64,000 bases of DNA from Cyclaneusma minus (GCA_037179335.1 JAKZHN010000031.1:350733-414732), one strand, 5' to 3'; positions 1 to 12,313 are shown, counted from the first letter of the stretch. The notes: generated by a model not told the origin, from the sequence alone. Numbers and translations: made by a program.

Positions 1-873
1 CCATGAGCATCAGATTCCAATTTGTGCAAATAGCCTCGACTTGATGCCGAAGTCACAACGGAGTAAGTATATCTCACAGGACATCAAACAGGTATCCGAC
101 CGGTGTGAATCACGATTCCCCAGTCCAACCGCGAGTTGGAATGCAGATTGCAGGACGGCTTTTCTTCAGAGAGAAGAGAGAACATGAAGAAACGAGGGAA
201 CTCGGCTGCCGAAAATAAAGTGGCGTCGACATGGTATGTACATGTATGCACAGCAGCCAATTACCTTACATAAGGCAACGATGGTTGCCTAACTCTGTCG
301 CCTCGTCGCTGCCCACTCACCAGCATCTCAGACAGATAATCGTCAGGCAGAATTCTTCACAACTTTCTTCCGCTTCAACGTGGCCAGGGGATTCTGCCTC
401 AACTATGCCCTCCTGCGTGACGGGATCGATGCTGCAGAATCGGTGAGCGGCTTCCAAAATAATATGTCAGATATCATCATATCCTTGGCCAACACCTCCC
501 GTGTCCACTTTCCACGCCCCGTGTGTTGCTCGGCTCTATCCCTACCGTTTGCGTTGGCCGTTTGAGTTGGTTGCTGTCCAATTTCAGCCTCAAAACCTCG
601 CCTTATGCCCTGTGCCGCACTTTTCTATCTTCCCCGCCCTGTCTTGGCCTTGCCTTAGTTTTCTCTTCTTATCTTAACTCTCTCTCCTCGATTTGGTCCA
701 ATACTTGTTGGTTTTGATCAGAAGGCACGAAGTCCATGTACGATCCCGTTCCTGCTTTGCTCCAGCCTTGGGCTCGCTGATTTTCTCAGATATTATCCTT
801 CTCCCTCGGCTCGAGGCTGTCGTTGTGTCAAACTACTTATTCGTCACTGTGTCGTTCGAATTGGTCTTTGAGA
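1..873. other. intergenic, left edge
   Basis: I see no supportable gene here. Open frames are short and overlap on both strands. The stretch just before position 874 is pyrimidine-rich, as expected for a promoter and 5' UTR of the zinc-finger gene that follows. Confidence 0.5.
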
Positions 874-3800
874 ATGGCAAATCAGATGGCAAATCATCAA
901 GGCTACGGCCGCAGCACCCATGGTTCGCGGGATGTAAGAATACTCATCATGTCCAGTGCTTCTGCTTCCTCTGACTTCTCGCTGTTCCTGTAGTCGCTCT
1001 CTACAGGGAATCATGCCAATATTCCGGATCTGAGTTCAGGAATGTTTTCAATTTACAGCCAGAACAGCAGTTCCATGGCTCCTTCTGTGGATTACTTACC
1101 TCGTCCCGTGGAACTCGACCCATCCTATAACAGGAGTCTTCCACCGCCAGGACAGAATCCCCCCTGGGAGTCTTCGCTTTTCCAGAATAGCGCATATGGC
1201 GGCTCGGGGTCTCCCAACATTCCGGGTGGGAACCCAGCGAAGACATCTGTACCTGCAGACTTGGGGCACCGAGAAGGATCTCCAGATCCCATAGTGAACT
1301 GGTATTATGCGAATGATGGACCTTACATCCCGCGAGGAACCATACCTGACGCTCCACCCGACCCAAATAACACCGCTCGAGGTCCGCCAGCCTTGGCTTC
1401 GCATTCCGTATGGAAGCTTGGTCCATATGCAAATCGATACAGAGGTTCTCGGTCCTCTGAGAATGGAACTGGATCGTCCACACTATCTGCTCCATACACA
1501 CTATCTCCTCCGTCCGATTCTGGCTATGGAAGCCGGAGAAGCCTGGAAAATGCTTCGATATTCAGTAGCGATGTCGGAAGCAGGGGTCCGGATTCACACA
1601 GTTTCTCAGGCACACCATCTGATCCCCAACGTCTATACCAGGAGAACCAAGACTTGGCTCCAACGCGGGCTTTTCTTTCTGAAGGCTGGTCCCATCCGCC
1701 ATCTGCTATAACTCTCGTGGAAGAGTCCAGGTATCAGTGCAATACATGTCACAAATATGTGAAGACTAGATCTGAATTGAAGTAAGATTTCCTGTCACTA
1801 CTGCCACTTTCGCGTCATAAATGCTGATGAGTGGAAGAAAACACGACTTGCGTCACAAGAAACCATTCATATGCAAACACCCTGGCTGCACTAGGAAAGA
1901 GGGATTTAGCACGACAAACGATCTTGATCGACACACCAGGAGCAAACATCCCGCAGAGCTTCCAACTACCGAGCTCTCGAAAATGTATCAATGCCCAGTC
2001 CCTCAGTGTAAGTCCAGGGACAAGATTTGGCCTCGACTGGATAATTTTCGAAGCCACCTCAAGCGCGTTCATCAAGTGGATGGAGAAGAACTTGAGGAAA
2101 ATGTTCGCCGGTATGTTGCTGTCCGTCCAGATCAGTATGCAAAGCTCAATAGTCAATACTAATGCTGACCAGAGCAGAGCAAGAGAAAGAATTGCAGCAC
2201 AAACCCCCCCAAGAATCATATACCCAGCCACTTCCCGCACGCGGGCCTGGCCCAGAGATAACAATCGAACCATCTCGCACATTACACAACTGTGTCCTGA
2301 ATACCCAGCATGTTCAGGCCAGCCAGCCGAGACAAACTGCGTCGGAGAGCCCATTTGAGAGGGGAACTGGAGCAAACCCCATTGAGATCCCAAACTCCGA
2401 AGATGTGAGTCAGGAGCCCAGTAGTGATAGTGATACTGAGATCTCTCATTCTGCTTCTACCACGGAATTCCCCGCCACTTCTCCTATGGATCCCACAGCA
2501 GAGCCATCCGAGGACAGTTCCTTCCATGATACCCCAGACGAGACGACAACCAATTGTAGACGAGATAGGAACTCATCGAGAACCATCTTTGCAATTGATC
2601 CAGCAGTTGCAGAGGAGATTACAACGGCACTAGCCAAGGCTAAAATACTGGAACAGGCCTCTCCAGATCATCAAGTCTCCGCTAATTCGGAGAAGGTCCT
2701 ACCTGCAATTGCCCATTCGTTGGGAGGTCATGTTCTATCAAACCTAACGCATCAGCCACACCAAAAACCCGTATCTATTGAGGTAGGTAGTTCCACTTTC
2801 TCAGGAATCCAGGACGACAACCCCAGACCAGGAGAACTTTCCGCCAAGCTACATGTCACGGAAATCATGAAAACCATCGACTCCCTCGGATACACGCTAC
2901 AAAAAGCCGTCAGCCCACCACCCGCTGGCAACGGGCGAAAAGCAAAAACTTCTCCATCATCATCCAGCGTCAACCCCTTACATCGAGTCACCTGTCCAAA
3001 ATGCGCCAAATTTACTGGCCGCCGCTGCGAACTCAAGTACGGAAACATTCCTCATCCAACCATCATTTCTCCCTCATTCATCATTCTTCCTTCATCCACT
3101 ATCCTTGCAACAAGCTAACACACATCCCAAGAAAGCACATGCGCCGCCACGAGCGCCCCTACGGCTGCACATTCATCAGCTGCGCCAAAACCTTCGGCTC
3201 CAAAAACGACTGGAAGCGCCACGAAAACAGCCAACACTTCCACCTCTCAGCCTGGCGCTGCTCCCTCTTCCCCCTCCCCTCCACCTCCCCCAAACCCCCC
3301 TGCACGCGCGTCTACTACCGCCGCGAATGTTTTCTTGCCCATTTGCGCAAAGCGCATAACATTACTGATGCGGATGAAGATCAGCAACGGGGGAAATTGG
3401 AGGGCTGTAAGGCTGAGAGGGACTGTCAGGAGAGGTTTTGGTGTGGGTTTTGTCAGAGGCTGGTAAGGGTGGGGGACGGGGGGAGGGAGGCGTGGGGGGA
3501 GAGGTGGGATCATATTGATGGGCATTTTATGGGGAGGAGGGGGGTGGAGGGGGAGGGGAGGGAGAGGAGGATGAGGGAGTGGGTGGAGATGAGGCCAGGT
3601 GGGGAGGGTGGGGATGTGATGGCGGAGGCGATGGAGGGGATTAGGTATCGGTGTGAGGGGGGTAGCGATTGCGCGGCGAATGGGTGTGAGTGTTGTGAGC
3701 AGATTGAACAGGCGAATCCAAGTGCAAGCGTGGCTGGTGGGACGCAAGGTTCTGACGATGCAAATACGGCAAAAGTGGGGGAGAAGCGCTCTGCTAGTGT

Positions 3801-4148
3801 GCAATTGGAGGGTCGGGCGAAGAGGAGCTCGAGGTCTGGGAATCCGGAACTTCTGATTTACTGCGTGAGTTTTTCTACTTCATGTTCCCCAACCACTCTC
3901 TTCTCCTGCCCACCCCCATTCTTGTTTACGATTATTCCTCGTTCCCTGGAGAGAATTCTTGGCTGGAGAGAGACGAGACTGACAGAATACAGTGTCAGTG
4001 CGGCATGAGCCATGTTCCGAACGTCAACAAGGGCTGCTCTTCGTGCCCGCATAACCAATTCTGCGCGGATTGTAAGCGTGCTCCGATGGATCAGCGGAAT
4101 GAGGAGATGTGGGATCGGTCTAGGCGGCCTGTGGAGTCCGGAGTATGA
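874..4148 (+). CDS. C2H2 zinc-finger protein with C-terminal cysteine cluster
   Basis: Probable nuclear DNA-binding regulator of 957 residues. Exons: 874-933, 994-1781, 1838-2110, 2173-3036, 3132-3864, 3993-4148; all introns are GT-AG and the total is in frame. The first finger (CNTCHKYVKTRSELKKHDLRH) is cut by the second intron, and a similar finger starting CPKCAKFTGRRCELKKH is cut by the fourth. Further fingers include CKHPGC...HTRSKH, CPVPQC...HLKRVH and CTFISC...HENSQH, followed by a tryptophan/cysteine block with WCGFC. The middle is Ser/Thr/Pro-rich and probably disordered. The last exon encodes a separate cluster (CCQCG, then CSSCPHNQFCADCKR) that probably binds zinc. The start at 874 gives a 20-codon first exon; ATG 1042 is the fallback. 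Codons turn strongly G-rich after about 3380. The family is recognised from motifs; its target genes are unknown. Confidence 0.85.
3466..3575 (+). other. very G-rich tract inside the zinc-finger CDS
   Basis: The coding strand carries many runs of three to six Gs separated by short spacers, enough in principle for G-quadruplexes in DNA or mRNA. It encodes Gly/Arg/Trp/Glu-rich sequence in the linker between the fingers and the C-terminal cluster. The structure is an inference. Confidence 0.5.
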
Positions 4149-7100
4149 TAAGCTGCGACTGCTACGTGGTTGTTTTGGCCTTGGCCCGTCGGCCAGCAGG
4201 TATTGGCGTTTTCAGGAGTTCATGATTGCGGAGGGGCCGCAAATGTACTGTGCCTTGACCTTGGTCTTTGGATTCCAAGGATTACCCTCCTCTCTCTTGA
4301 ATATTTTCCATAGTGGTTGAAAGGAGTCCGGTGTCCCAATGTTTCGGCGTTTTTGTGCAACGTGCGAAAGACTGGATAGGAGCTAAGCAGCGAGGGCGTT
4401 TAAAACGTTTGAGATAGGCGCTTCGGGAAGACCAAGGTCAAGGCTAGCAGAAAAGGCCTTGGGGGCGCATTCTCTACAAACAATGCAATATTGGATCTGA
4501 CCCTGAGATCGGAAACCAAGATTGCCGCGGATCGCGACATCCTGTCGAGGAATCCCGGCCGTGCCGTGCCTGCCTTGTTTTGATATGGGCGTTTGCGCGA
4601 GTTGTGAATGGATTGGGGGGGGGGGGATACTGAGGGATTAGGCGCCGAAGTTGTCAGGAACTGGATTGTCTGTGATCCGGCAGGACCCTGATGCATGGGT
4701 GTTGGCAACGGGAATGCGGGAGGATTAGTGGACGATGTGGTGGAGAGAGATTGGGGGTGTTCTCGGTTACGAGGGGTACGAGTGGGTGTGGTCTGGGGGC
4801 CCTGGACTGGATGATCGTGCTGTGACGGGTAAGTGCTGCATTGTGTCATGGGGAGATGCTTAGATGCTTCGCGATGCTTCGCCCTGGGGCAGTGGAGTGA
4901 AAGCCCTGTGCGGTGTCAGGGCGGTGCCAAGGCGTTGTTGGGTGTGTGTTTGGATGTGTGGATGGAGAGTGTGTGGATGTGTGGATGGCTATCCGTGAGC
5001 TCTGAGTGGTGCGTTGGTGCGGCTGAGGGAGCTGAAAGCCTGAGGGGAAGGCCCAATGATAGGATGCTGCTGCGAGTAACTGCCGCTGAGGGAAATCCGT
5101 TTGGGATGATGCTTGAGCCCAAGTATTTGGGAGATTCGTGCACAGCATGGTGTGAGTGTGCAGCAACATGGTGGTGTTACTATGGTATGAATGCATGGTT
5201 GGCGTGCTGGAGTGTGATGGTATCCGCAAGTTATCACTAGATGCAGTGGGATTTAGGCTGGGCGGAGGGAGTTTTCACACTCCGAGGTTGGACAGGCACA
5301 CATGGTACGAGAATTTGGAGAGTGTCACAGGATGGAAGGTGTTCGAAGTCTGGTTCAGCTTCTATGTCGTGTCAACGTGGTTCTGTGAGTATGACGTGGA
5401 GATGGCGAAGACAGTGGAGAGGAGGTCTTTGCGACTCGAGTTGATGGGATTTGCGAACTTGACTTCATGCTACTTTGCCACTTGGATTTGGTGGGTCGAC
5501 CCGCTAGATTCTATGTTCAGTTCTCCTCCGTGAGCTGACTTCAGATGAACCATTCTCTTGTAGTAAGGTGGATGGTGAGGGGTGCATTGATAAGATGTCA
5601 GTCCCTGCAGATCATAGATCATTGGGGGCCAAAGGTGCTCGTGCAAGACAGTCCCGAAACAGCTTTTCGGTGAGGGATCTGCACACTTCGAGTCCAACGT
5701 GTTTCCAGATGTCTGATACTCCCGGGGACTCGGGATAAAATCGCGACAAGCATGCTACCATGTTTTGTCATTGCATACATGTATTGAAAGCCGGGCTCAC
5801 CGACGGTCTTCTCGTTCTCACCGAACCCGCATTGTATGAGGATGGCAGGTGTTGAAAACATACGGCGACCGAGACACCACGATTTCAACTCCCAAGACAA
5901 TAACGATGATTACTGAACATTGGAATGAGACTCAAAAGAGCCTGAGAGACATCGCACAGCATCTGAAGGCACGCAAACGGTATGGATCCCATGTTTATGT
6001 CCCACTCTCCCCACTGCGATCCACATATTCCGCGCGTAGGTTACCCGACGCGGGGAGCATAGCCGCCATCGGGCCGCCGACATGAAGAATGGGGGTGAGG
6101 GGAAGATCGCGCTTCCTCCAATCACCAGGGCTGCGAATTTTCAGCTGAGCTTGTTGAGCCTCATGTACCCCCTCAAAGTTGGGGGCGTTTTTCTGCTGCG
6201 GTCCTGCGGAGAACTTTTGTGCGCCCTCTTCCCTCTTCGCGTCTCTTTCTGGTTGTGGCCGCAGGGGTGGTTGCCGTGGCATTTTGACAGGCAAGGGAAG
6301 ATGACTTGCATTCTGATTGTCCATCGAGTCGAATTTGGGCATGGCGTTTTCATTTCCTCCCATTGCCTGTTATTCCCTGATTTTGTCTGTCGCTTTTCCA
6401 CCCGCTCTCCGCTTTTTCGACGAGTATTTTAAGGCTTTCGGCGTGGAGAAGGAACCGTTATGTACCTCCTGATCATTCGTGACTCACTGGGAGAACATGG
6501 CCGCCACGGTGGCCAGCGCACCTCATTCGATGATTCGACCTTGTTCTGGGCATCCATCACGGCGGAGTCGTCTCCCGTTGGCTTCTGGCACACCGCATCT
6601 TTGAGTTGTCATTTGACAACCAGTCCTCACCCCTTCTGGCCACTACCGGCGCCCTGCTGTTGTGCTGCGACTGATGAAGATGGCAGCAGGGCGGGCTTTG
6701 ATGAATGAATGCGCACCTGCGGCCGACTCAGACGGGTGCAGGTGCTGCCTGGCCCGCTTCTGCCTATTCTACGCCTTGTCCGCCTTGCCGTGGACAATAC
6801 AGTTCCACTGCAGGGGCTGGATTCTTCAACTGAGGTCGCGCAATTGGCTGGAGTCCCGTCTAAGCCTACTTCTGCTCCTCTCAGGCTTCTCGACCTCGAC
6901 TTGTCATCGCGCATGTGCCCAAGGTTCATATGCAGGACTTTCTTTTCTCTCTTAGCATGAGCCGTCTCTAGCCCGCTTGACGCTATATCGAGGCCGAAAT
7001 GGCGAGAGGGCGCTGTTTATCGAACCATTTGCACAGAAGCCATGTTCAGGATTACCGACCTTGTCCATGGAGATGAAATCTACGCCCGTGTTCTCGCCAG

Positions 7101-7882
7101 TCGCGACTCGCGAGTGCGCAGTTGGTGTGGACGGACTGTGGACATCGCACAAGAATGTCACCTCAGGTGCCGAGCTGGACGGCCCAGAGATTGCAAGAAA
7201 CCAACAGCACCGTTCTAGGCGGCCATCAGCCAGCGGGCCATCATGCATATGCATGTGCCGTGGCAGTCTGGGCAGAGTGTTGGGGGCCTCAGCTGTCAGT
7301 GAAGATCGCGCTCTCTCCTCGAAAGTTGAGGCTCTTCGGCTTTGTGGTGGCACATTGTGCGGGTAGGACTCAGGGAAGTCGGGGGCTTTGCTACTACTTT
7401 ATCTATGCCTCCTTCAAGTCTGCCACTTGCTGCGCCCAGTATTAATGCATTGCTTCGCCTCGATTTCTCTTCATCATACCCAAGATTCGAGTTACTCACG
7501 AGTGATTTCGGAATCTATCTGTTATATCTTTCTCTCCTATATGCTTCTAGCATAAGTATATACTCCTGCGCTCCAACTTGATTCTGTGCAGTTGGTATTC
7601 GTTGTGTTCTATATCCGGCACCTCCGAAGCCATTGTGCTACTACCATCCCCGAGATCCATACTTGGCCCCCATAGGCCTATTCGCGACGGCCCCCAAATC
7701 CTTCCCGCGGGAGTTTTACGACGTCGATCGAGACTATCCGAGTTTTTAAGGATAACATTACCCCATCTTACAACGGTTGACTCGCTTCTTCCTCTCCCCG
7801 CATTCTCCAACATTCTTCAACATTACACGGCCATCGAAGGGCATCAAAGCCTTACCACAATCACAAACCCTACTACCACGCC
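4149..7882. other. long intergenic region
   Basis: About 3.7 kb with no convincing gene. Open frames on both strands are short, lack recognisable domains and are rich in low-complexity pyrimidine or purine stretches. A run of 12 Gs sits at 4615-4626. From about 7480 to 7880 the plus strand is CT-rich with TATA-like sequence near 7555, consistent with the promoter and 5' UTR of the next gene. Confidence 0.5.
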
Positions 7883-9607
7883 ATGGACTATTCATATTAC
7901 TCAGAAGTCCCTCAGATCCATCTTCAAGACGACAACATGTCCGCTTCATATCAATACCACCGCCACGGCATGGCCATGGAACTCGACGAACCATACATGA
8001 CCAAGGTCGACTCACAACTTCGTGAACATCACTTCGGCTCATACAACCAATGGAACACACAGCAACAACCATTAGAACGCTTTCTCAGTGAAGATGAAAA
8101 GACTCTCTTCACAACAGCCCAGTGGCCAATCTACAACCCACACCCAGCCTTCCAGCTGAACAAACCCTACGAGGTTCCCGGCCCACTGCCTTACTCACCC
8201 ACCCCCCGGATGACCTCACCCACCCCATCCCACGAGCGCTCCTCCATCTGCAGCAGCGCTCTCAGTCCCCGTACCGAGAGCGACTACCTTTCATCCCAAG
8301 CATCCCAAGACTTCTACTACAACAGCCAGCAACCAAAATTCTGTCCCAGCTCACCTCTCTCCCGCTCCACATCTCAGACCAGTGTAAGCAACGCAGACCT
8401 GCTATGGCAAGGCCAGAGTGCTATCCAAGCACCGATCCTCAAAAGCCAAAACTTCGTCAATCTCAACCAAGTCCAAGGCATCCCGGACCCAGAAGAAGTG
8501 CTCTACGACCACGAAGACTACCTCAGCACCAAGCTCAAAGCTGACTACTCCGTCGAAGTAGTCACCGCAGCACACCCTCGCATGATGGAGCTCCAACAAC
8601 AGCGCTACCGCGAAGGCACCGGCCAATCTCTCACCTCCACCTCCGTCACCTCATCAGGCACCCAACACTCGCAATCCATCGATCCATCAGAGGACCTAGA
8701 CGCCAAGGCCGAGTCAGCATCCGAAGTCGAAGACGACATTCTCATCAAAGAAGAAGCCAACTCCGAATCCTCATCAGACGAAGAATACCGCCCCCGCTCC
8801 ACCCGCCGCAAACGCACCGCTGCCACCCAACGACCTACCGTCTCCACACCCTCCGCTGCCAAAAGATCGCGAACTAGCAAGGCCTCCAAAGCAGCAAGCA
8901 GCAAGTGCAAACTCTGCCCCGAAAGCTTCACCTCCACCACCGCGTTACAAAAACACATCGCAAGCGCGCACACTCGTGCTTTAGTTTGCGTGTTCAGCTT
9001 CGCAGGCTGCACATCCACCTTCGCATCCAAAAACGAATGGAAGCGCCACGTCGCATCCCAACACCTCGCATTATTCTACTGGCGTTGCGATGTCGGCGAA
9101 TGCGGCAAAACCTTGCCTACCAACCCACACGCAAGAGGAGGCTGTGGCAAAAGCAAATCAGGATACACGCACGCAAGCGCAAGCGGCGGCGTGAAATCCA
9201 ACGAGTTTAACAGAAAAGATTTGTTCACGCAGCACATGAGAAGAATGCATGCGCCGTTTAGTGTGAAGAGACAGGGGAAGAGAAATGGAGAGTGGGAGAT
9301 GAGGGTTAAGGAGGCGCAGGAGAGGTGTAGGTGTGAGAGGAGAAAGGCGCCGATGAGATTGGGCTGTCCGGTGATGGGGTGTGAGGGGCATTTTGAGGGG
9401 AGCGGGGCGTGGGATGAGAGGATGGAACATGTGGGGCGGCATTTGGAGAAGGGGGAGGAGGTGGTGATGGGGGGTGATGGGCTTTTGGTGGAGTGGGCGA
9501 GGAGGGAGAGGATTGTGGAGGCGGATGGTCAGGGGGGTTGGAGGTTTGTGGGGATGGGCGGTGGGGTGGAGGATGAGGAGGTCGATGCTGATGGGGAGGA
9601 GGAGTGA
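7883..9607 (+). CDS. C2H2 zinc-finger protein, single exon
   Basis: Probable nuclear regulator of 574 residues without introns, starting at ATG 7883 (MDYSYYSEVPQ). Residues 1-270 are low-complexity, rich in Ser, Pro, Gln and Tyr. An acidic and then basic patch (about 270-335) resembles an activation region followed by a nuclear-localisation signal. Fingers follow: CKLCPESFTSTTALQKHIASAH (about residues 344-365), then CVFSFAGCTSTFASKNEWKRH...H with a WRCDVGEC knuckle. A later block (DLFTQHMRRMH, then CRCERRKAP, CPVMGC and HVGRH) adds zinc ligands. The SKNEWKRH...SQH...WRC arrangement matches SKNDWKRH...SQH...WRC in the gene at 874-4148, so the two look related. Codon use flips from C-rich to G-rich near 9240. 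Confidence 0.85.
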   Translation: MDYSYYSEVPQIHLQDDNMSASYQYHRHGMAMELDEPYMTKVDSQLREHHFGSYNQWNTQQQPLERFLSEDEKTLFTTAQWPIYNPHPAFQLNKPYEVPGPLPYSPTPRMTSPTPSHERSSICSSALSPRTESDYLSSQASQDFYYNSQQPKFCPSSPLSRSTSQTSVSNADLLWQGQSAIQAPILKSQNFVNLNQVQGIPDPEEVLYDHEDYLSTKLKADYSVEVVTAAHPRMMELQQQRYREGTGQSLTSTSVTSSGTQHSQSIDPSEDLDAKAESASEVEDDILIKEEANSESSSDEEYRPRSTRRKRTAATQRPTVSTPSAAKRSRTSKASKAASSKCKLCPESFTSTTALQKHIASAHTRALVCVFSFAGCTSTFASKNEWKRHVASQHLALFYWRCDVGECGKTLPTNPHARGGCGKSKSGYTHASASGGVKSNEFNRKDLFTQHMRRMHAPFSVKRQGKRNGEWEMRVKEAQERCRCERRKAPMRLGCPVMGCEGHFEGSGAWDERMEHVGRHLEKGEEVVMGGDGLLVEWARRERIVEADGQGGWRFVGMGGGVEDEEVDADGEEE

Positions 9608-10628
9608 GGTGTCGGAGAATCTTTTTCGTGCTGGGGCATTTGCTTGTTGTTGTCACTCTGGGGAGGCTTTCTCATGCGTTGCACAAAAGGGACCAAGGAA
9701 ATGGGCTAGGGATTGGGTTTATGGCTAAGGGTGGGATGACACTTACGCTTACGGGAAGATACCATGGGATTCGGACTTGGGATATGATGACGGCTACCTT
9801 CCTGATGACTCTCTCTCCTTGCTGTCTGGAGGTCTCAGTAATCATGTACAACTGGCACACATATATAGACTTTCCAGCTTCTCTAGCTTCAGTGCCTCAT
9901 GGTGGTGTTCTACCAGACGCACTTGCGAGGTGATCAGAAACCCGGAAATTGTTCCCAAACATCTTCTCTGCCTCGAGTGATTCTGATGTTTGGTCGGTTC
10001 CAGCTTGATAGGGAAATGCGTGAACATCCGGAATGATCGCTCAACTTCCAGCTTGTCAGCTGCCCGAGAGTTTCTATGGGATTGTCCGGTTCTTCGAAGT
10101 TCACGGTGTCGATGGAGTGGTTGTGTAGACTCGAAGTGTGTCTCGTAGGCCCACTACCTTCGTGAAGCCAGACTCAGATGGCCCCCAAGATGAAAGAGGC
10201 AGAACTGTAGCATTTAAAGTCTGGAGAGAACGTATCGGCGAACTGTGAGCTGAAGAGATAGGCTAATTTCGCAGCTGGGCTGATGGCTTCGCGACAGAGT
10301 GACAATTTCTGTGGAACCTGGGCCAGTATTCTGAAGTCCAAGCCACAGTGAACTGTGAGCAAATCCTGATCGAACATTTCTTCCAGATGAATTGGATGGG
10401 TTTTGGAATGTTGCAAGTTGTTGAAAGCAAGTCGAGAACACCACAAAAACTCAATCAAGATCATCAGTCGGCTCGGAAAAACGATTGACCGATGAATTCG
10501 GGATGACTTCATCGCAGGCTGCAGCCTCGCTTTGAGCTCCAGCTCCTCGTCCGGCCAGGCCGGAAATCTTTCAACCACTTCTTCGGAAATATAGCACTGG
10601 CAAAATACATCTACACTGGCAAAGCATC
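9608..10628. other. intergenic
   Basis: No supportable gene in about 1 kb. Short minus-strand frames at 10174-10578 lack start context and recognisable content. The final 100 bases form the 5' region of the membrane-protein gene. Confidence 0.5.
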
Positions 10629-11806
10629 ATGAAAGCAATCTACGCCGTTCCCGCGACGCTCGCCCTCTGCCACCGCGCCTATTCCCACAACTCCTTGACT
10701 CCACTGGGAATATTCGCCGCAGCACTCACCGCAGTCGCACACGCCATACATCCGTGGAATTTGCCTTTTGTGCTGCTAGTGGTTTTTTACCAGGCGGGGA
10801 GCTGGGCGACAAAGGTGAAGAAAGATGTTAAGGCGACGCTGACGCTGAATTCTACTGGCGCGAGTGGAGGGGAGGGGCCGCGGACACATGTTCAAGGTAG
10901 CTTCATTCCCTTACCGTTATTGCAGAACGTTTGGAAAAGATGCGCCATTTTACGAATTTTCTCCAAAGGGGCTTTAACTGACGACCGGAAATAGTACTAG
11001 CAAACTCCATCACAGCAAGTATCCTAACCCTCCTACACGCCTACCAACTCCACCTACGTTCCCAATCCACCCTCTCGAAAAACCCAGCAGAATGCTACAC
11101 ATACCCCGGCGACCTACTAGTGGTGGGAATTATTGCGAATTACGCCGCCGTCGCAGCAGATACGCTTTCCTCCGAACTAGGCATCCTGTCCCGGTCCTCG
11201 CCTCGTCTCATAACATCTTGGAACTTGCGCAAAGTGCCTAGAGGTACCAATGGCGGTGTTACCGCATGGGGTTTGCTTGCAGGTCTCGGCGGATCTGCGC
11301 TCATTGTTGGCACATCTTTGGCCCTGTTGCCGTTTTGCTCTGGGCCTGAAACTTTTGTGGATGCGCTCACGGGTAACAAAGGAGCAGCTTGGGCGCCGAA
11401 ACAGAAACTGGGCTTTGCGGCAGCGATGACTGTCATTGGAGGACTGGGAAGTGTACTGGATAGTTTTTTGGGTGGTTGGTTGCAGGAGAGTGTTGTGGAT
11501 ACGAGAACGAATAAGATTGTGGAGGGGAATGGGGGGAAACATGTGCTGGTTTCGAAAAGGGATATGGCGCCGATCAATGCGAATCAGAAGAATGTCGCTG
11601 AGGCTCAGGAGCGTGGGAGTAATAAGGGAGTGGCAAAGGGGCAGAATGCCCCAGCGGCGCCATCGAGGACATTGGAAAGTGGCCTGGGGTTGCTGGATAA
11701 CAACGAGGTCAACTTTTTGATGGCTTTTACTATGAGTATAGTGGCGATAGCGGGAGCGGCGTGGGTTTGGGATGTGCCGCTGGCGAGTGCTTTGCCGTGG
11801 CTATGA
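10629..11806 (+). CDS. TMEM19/DUF92-family integral membrane protein
   Basis: Predicted polytopic membrane protein of 359 residues. Exons 10629-10896 and 10995-11806 join in phase 1 across a 98-bp GT-AG intron. The N-terminal half has the family pattern: LTPLGIFAAALTAVAHAI, then HPWNLPFVLLVVFYQAGSWATK with the aromatic/GS.ATK signature. A conserved VAADTLSSELG segment follows, then RKVPRGTNGGVT, which matches the family's TNGG motif. Hydrophobic stretches recur through the second exon, including a C-terminal helix starting FLMAFTMSIVAIAG. Biochemical function is not firmly established for this family; a transport or lipid-related role has been proposed for relatives. ATG 10629 is the first in-frame start and directly precedes the first hydrophobic helix. 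Confidence 0.85.
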
Positions 11807-11970
11807 TGCTGAAGGGCCGGGGTGGACATGATATGTAAAAGGTATGGACAGTCCTTTTGGCGAATTTGGGCGCTAATGTTAAGATAGTAATGTGTAATAT
11901 ATACAGCTGTCAGTTTCACCTACGGGGAAGATTCAAGTATCTCGGAGCTGTTCGAATTATCGGCATCATC

Positions 11971-12085
11971 ACAAGTGATTGAAAGAGTGACCCCAACCTG
12001 AGATCCTGTCGAGTGACAGGAAACCTCCCGAGCCACTGGGAACGTCTCAAGTGATTGAAGATATCCCGCTGACTGGAAATTTTTC
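11971..12085 (+). repeat. 19-bp-period degenerate tandem array 1
   Basis: Six adjacent units begin at 11971, 11990, 12009, 12028, 12047 and 12066. The first five are exactly 19 bp and the sixth is 20. Clear units are TCGAGTGACAGGAAACCTC and TCAAGTGATTGAAGATATC. The core CAAGTGA(T/C), followed by a purine-rich GGAA-like part and a final TC, recurs in arrays elsewhere in the window. The period was read by hand and sequence conservation between units is moderate. Confidence 0.6.
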
Positions 12086-12220
12086 CTAAATGAAAAGCAA
12101 GGTCACAGATGACCGAGATGAGGAGGGTAGATCCCAGTGGCTAAGAACACACCAAAGAACAAGTCAAGTGATCATCATACTTCTTTGCGTGGGCACCCCC
12201 TCTCCTACTCCCCTCTACAG

Positions 12221-12313
12221 CTTCACCCTCCTCCACGCCCCTCGCTTACGCGCTTGCGACACTAATCTGTGGCGCTAGCCGCTAGCGGGACAACGATCTC
12301 ACATAAAAAAAGC
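12221..12313 (+). promoter_or_regulatory. GCTAGC/TATA promoter-like module 1
   Basis: The stretch begins CTTCACCCTCCTCC, continues with CTCGCTTACGCGCTTGCGAC and a doubled GCTAGC core near 12274-12288, and ends in the TATA-like CATAAAAAAAG. A CT-rich region follows. The same order of elements recurs four more times downstream. No intact reading frame follows, so any transcript would be non-coding or decayed. Confidence 0.45.

Noticed and set aside
4400..4849. 149-codon minus-strand frame with TPR/PPP-rich sequence
   Set aside because: Low-complexity translation over a G-run region, without a domain or exon signals.
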